NCBI RefSeq assembly: GCF_004784465.1 | Contig: NZ_SRRU01000001.1 | Location: forward strand, 186,001-250,000 | DNA length: 64,000 bases | Origin: Streptomyces griseoluteus | Lineage (GTDB): Bacteria > Actinomycetota > Actinomycetes > Streptomycetales > Streptomycetaceae | Direction: 5' to 3' | Part shown: piece by piece, positions 62,343 through 64,000 of the stretch | Layout: every line of letters begins with the position of its first letter | How positions within the stretch are numbered: position 1 is the first letter of the stretch | Notes under the pieces: model-generated | Database searches by the model: none | What the model was told of the DNA's origin: nothing | Seen by the model: only the letters and a program-made list of their open reading frames with translations | Position numbers and translations under genes: made by a program

Positions 62343-62558
62343 TCAGACCTTCTCGTCCTCCGCGCCGTTCCGTCTGCGCAGGGCGCGGGTGAGGGCGGTG
62401 GTCACGCCCGCCAGGAACAGGCCGCCGACGGCCAGGGGGATCGCGGTGAACCACGGAATGTCCCACAGCCCGCGCACGTCCCCCAGGTAGAGGGCGCCCG
62501 CGACGGTCAGGCAGACCCCGCCGATCAGCCGGCCGGGCTGGAACTCATGACGCAGCAC
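62343..62558 (-). CDS. Small two-helix membrane protein
   Basis: The 71-aa protein has two hydrophobic stretches (LIGGVCLTVAGALYLGDV and FTAIPLAVGGLFLAGVTTAL) and a basic tail RALRRRNGAEDEKV. No characterised family is recognised. GTG 62558 lies inside the end of the PspC gene (14-bp overlap) with GGAGG 6 nt upstream, so the two are translationally coupled and may act together in envelope stress sensing, as for PspC/LiaF-type neighbours. Confidence 0.78.
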   Translation of the reverse strand: MLRHEFQPGRLIGGVCLTVAGALYLGDVRGLWDIPWFTAIPLAVGGLFLAGVTTALTRALRRRNGAEDEKV

Positions 62559-64000
62559 GGCTGACCTCCACCTGTCCGATGCCCACATGCAGGTCGATCC
62601 GCAGCACACCGGCCTCCTTGGTCCCCTTGTCCGGCGCCAGATTCGTCGTCTCATGCCGACCCGGCCGCACGTCCACGTCCTTCGTGTTGTCACCGGGCAG
62701 GCGGATGTCGCCCACCCCCACGTCGATGCTCAGCACCGCCGCCGCGTCCGCCGGGACGATCACGCGCAGCCGGCCCGCTCCCAGCCCGGCCCTGGTGGAG
62801 ACCGTCTGGTCCTTGGCCAGGCGCACCCTGGTCAGGTCGAGGGTGGCGGAGCCGGACCCCAGCTCGTAGGCCGGGCGGACATCCGCCGTGGCCGCCGGCC
62901 GCCAGGCCGTCTGCCGCCAGCGCGAGGTGACATCGCTCGGCAGCACGGCGCTTCCGGCCAGCAGCAGCGCCGTCACCAGGGCCAGGAAGGCGGACCCGCC
63001 TCCCGTGCGCCCCAGGAAGGCGCTGACGGCTATGCCCAGTCCGAAGACCACCAGCGCGCAGGCCAGCCCGGTCTGGAGGCTGGTGGCCAGCGGGCGGGTC
63101 TCCCAGCTGCGGCTGCCGCCCAGGCCGCCCGCCAGCAGCGCCAGCAGGAACACCCAGCCGCTGATCCAGCGCGGCCCCCGCGGCTTGGGCTGCCTGTCAC
63201 CCGCTGAGCGCCCGGCGAGCGAGTGGGGCCAGGGGAGCTGCATGACGAACTCGATCGGCGGGGAGGGCGAGACGTGCTGCTCGTAGGCGTCGCTCGGGCC
63301 CCACAAGTACCCGGTGCCGCCGACATGGGTGCCGTCCTTGACGATCGGGTCCCGCCACCAAGAAGGCCCGCTGTAGTAGATCGGCGGTGCCTGGGTCTCC
63401 GGTGGGGCGTCGGCCGCCGCCTGCGCGGCTATCGGGTGGCCCCTGGGCGACTTCGGCTCGTCGCTCGGAGAGGGGGCGGGGTCGGTGGTGGCGCGGTGCC
63501 GCGACCAGTACCCGGCCCCGGCCAGCAGCAGGGAGAGCACCACGGCGAAGGTGAGCACCCCGCCGTTGCGCAGGGTGGTCAGGATGACCCCGCAGCCGAT
63601 CAGGGCGAACAGGACGGCGGCCAGTGCCTGTCCGTCGACCCGGCCGGTCAGCAGCTTGCGTACCTCGTTCTCCTCCTCGTCGTCGTACGGGACGAGGAGC
63701 CAGGCGAAGCCGTAGAAGATCAGGCCGATGCCGCCGGTCGCGGCCAGCACGGCCAGGGTGATGCGGAAGATCACCGGGTCCATGTCCGTGTGCCGGCCGA
63801 GGCCCGCGCACACGCCCGCGATCATCTTGTGCCGCCGGTCGCGGCGGAAGCGGCGGGGGGCCTCAGCGGTGCGGTGCACTGCCGGGGTGTCCGCCTCTCC
63901 CGCGCTTCCCGAGCCGCCGGCCACTGAGCCCGGCGCTGCCGAGCCCCGGGCTCCCGGTTCCTCCGCTCCCGGTTCCTCCGCTCCCGGCCCGTTCGCCCCG
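62545..64000 (-). CDS. PspC-domain membrane protein with LiaF-like C-terminus (start possibly outside window)
   Basis: Probable envelope-stress component. A PspC domain contains RRDRRHKMIAGVCAGLGRHT, DMDPVIFRITLAVLAATGG and IGLIFYGFAWLLVPYDDEEE. Several more hydrophobic segments follow and a C-terminal beta-helical region resembling LiaF/YvqF (LDLTRVRLAKDQTVSTRAGL, IDVGVGDIRLPGDN, LRIDLHVGIGQVEVSR). The frame is open to the window edge with no stop and has an in-frame GTG at 63924. The upstream part encodes a repeated GAEEP, typical of the variable N-terminus of these proteins, so the gene is shown as possibly truncated by the edge. Confidence 0.8.
   Translation of the reverse strand, partial: GANGPGAEEPGAEEPGARGSAAPGSVAGGSGSAGEADTPAVHRTAEAPRRFRRDRRHKMIAGVCAGLGRHTDMDPVIFRITLAVLAATGGIGLIFYGFAWLLVPYDDEEENEVRKLLTGRVDGQALAAVLFALIGCGVILTTLRNGGVLTFAVVLSLLLAGAGYWSRHRATTDPAPSPSDEPKSPRGHPIAAQAAADAPPETQAPPIYYSGPSWWRDPIVKDGTHVGGTGYLWGPSDAYEQHVSPSPPIEFVMQLPWPHSLAGRSAGDRQPKPRGPRWISGWVFLLALLAGGLGGSRSWETRPLATSLQTGLACALVVFGLGIAVSAFLGRTGGGSAFLALVTALLLAGSAVLPSDVTSRWRQTAWRPAATADVRPAYELGSGSATLDLTRVRLAKDQTVSTRAGLGAGRLRVIVPADAAAVLSIDVGVGDIRLPGDNTKDVDVRPGRHETTNLAPDKGTKEAGVLRIDLHVGIGQVEVSRAAS

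Overview
The window is a contiguous piece of a Streptomyces (high-GC actinomycete) chromosome core. The base composition is about 70 percent GC with near-saturated G/C third codon positions. GTG starts are common, and several genes have a TANNNT hexamer only 6-7 nt before the start codon, which suggests leaderless transcripts. The gene set and order (rplM-rpsI-glmM ... coaA ... glmS-acpS-nnr-alr-tsaE-tsaB-rimI-tsaD ... groES-groEL1 ... whiD/bldM-sigma-guaB2-guaB3 ... five Ser/Thr kinases ... guaA) match the conserved block around S. coelicolor SCO4734-SCO4790. Part of that order is also kept in mycobacteria. No rRNA, CRISPR array, prophage or complete IS was seen.

Layout. 1-2.7 kb: ribosomal proteins L13 and S9, then phosphoglucosamine mutase GlmM. 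2.7-6.1 kb: a convergent DUF389 membrane protein, pantothenate kinase CoaA, and a divergent acyltransferase. 6.2-16.5 kb: GlmS, AcpS, NAD(P)HX repair, alanine racemase, an alpha/beta hydrolase and the t6A genes tsaE, tsaB and tsaD with rimI. Placed among these are a 51-codon gene behind a strong iron-box-like palindrome and a YkuD-like protein that seems to lack the catalytic Cys. 16.5-16.7 kb: a self-contained unit of promoter, aberrant tRNA-Gly(UCC) and terminator. It keeps the glycyl identity bases but lacks G18G19 and Psi55 and has U37. This is the strongest candidate for something unusual, possibly a tRNA used for cell-wall glycine transfer rather than translation. 16.7-23.2 kb: a sugar-uptake operon (binding protein, two permeases, GH3 glycosidase) with a divergent LacI regulator, resembling the bxl xylobiose system. 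23.2-26.0 kb: a THUMP-like methyltransferase and a tandem pair of lipoprotein NodB-type deacetylases, the second one degenerate. 26.0-28.4 kb: groES-groEL1 under two CIRCE operators.

28.5-32.5 kb: a lipoprotein, an SDR, a MOSC protein and a divergent LysR regulator whose stop codon abuts a 253-bp MITE-like element, then a small secreted protein. 32.7-35.3 kb: developmental regulators whiD and bldM (with an exact sigma-BldN promoter) and the ECF sigma factor ShbA/SigD. 35.4-41.5 kb: guaB2, guaB3, a nucleotide-sugar dehydrogenase homologue lacking its catalytic Cys, and glpD. 41.5-42.0 kb: a serine-hydrolase pseudogene. 42.1-52.8 kb: five eukaryotic-type Ser/Thr kinase genes. Four encode membrane proteins with related extracellular domains, and one of these is a clear pseudokinase. 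The cluster is interrupted by a three-gene reverse-strand islet (DsbA-like, DUF2267, small hypothetical). 52.9-64 kb: gabD2-type aldehyde dehydrogenase, ChoD-like GMC oxidoreductase, chorismate mutase with a leader hairpin, guaA, class II aldolase, membrane proteins and a PspC/LiaF-type protein cut by the window edge.

Functional themes are cell-envelope precursor supply (glmM, glmS, alr, YkuD-like protein, possible wall tRNA-Gly, deacetylases), translation fidelity and tRNA modification, GMP synthesis (guaB2, guaB3, guaA), protein folding, and control of sporulation (whiD, bldM, the kinase cluster). All assignments rest on reading the sequence and recalled family knowledge. No database search was run.
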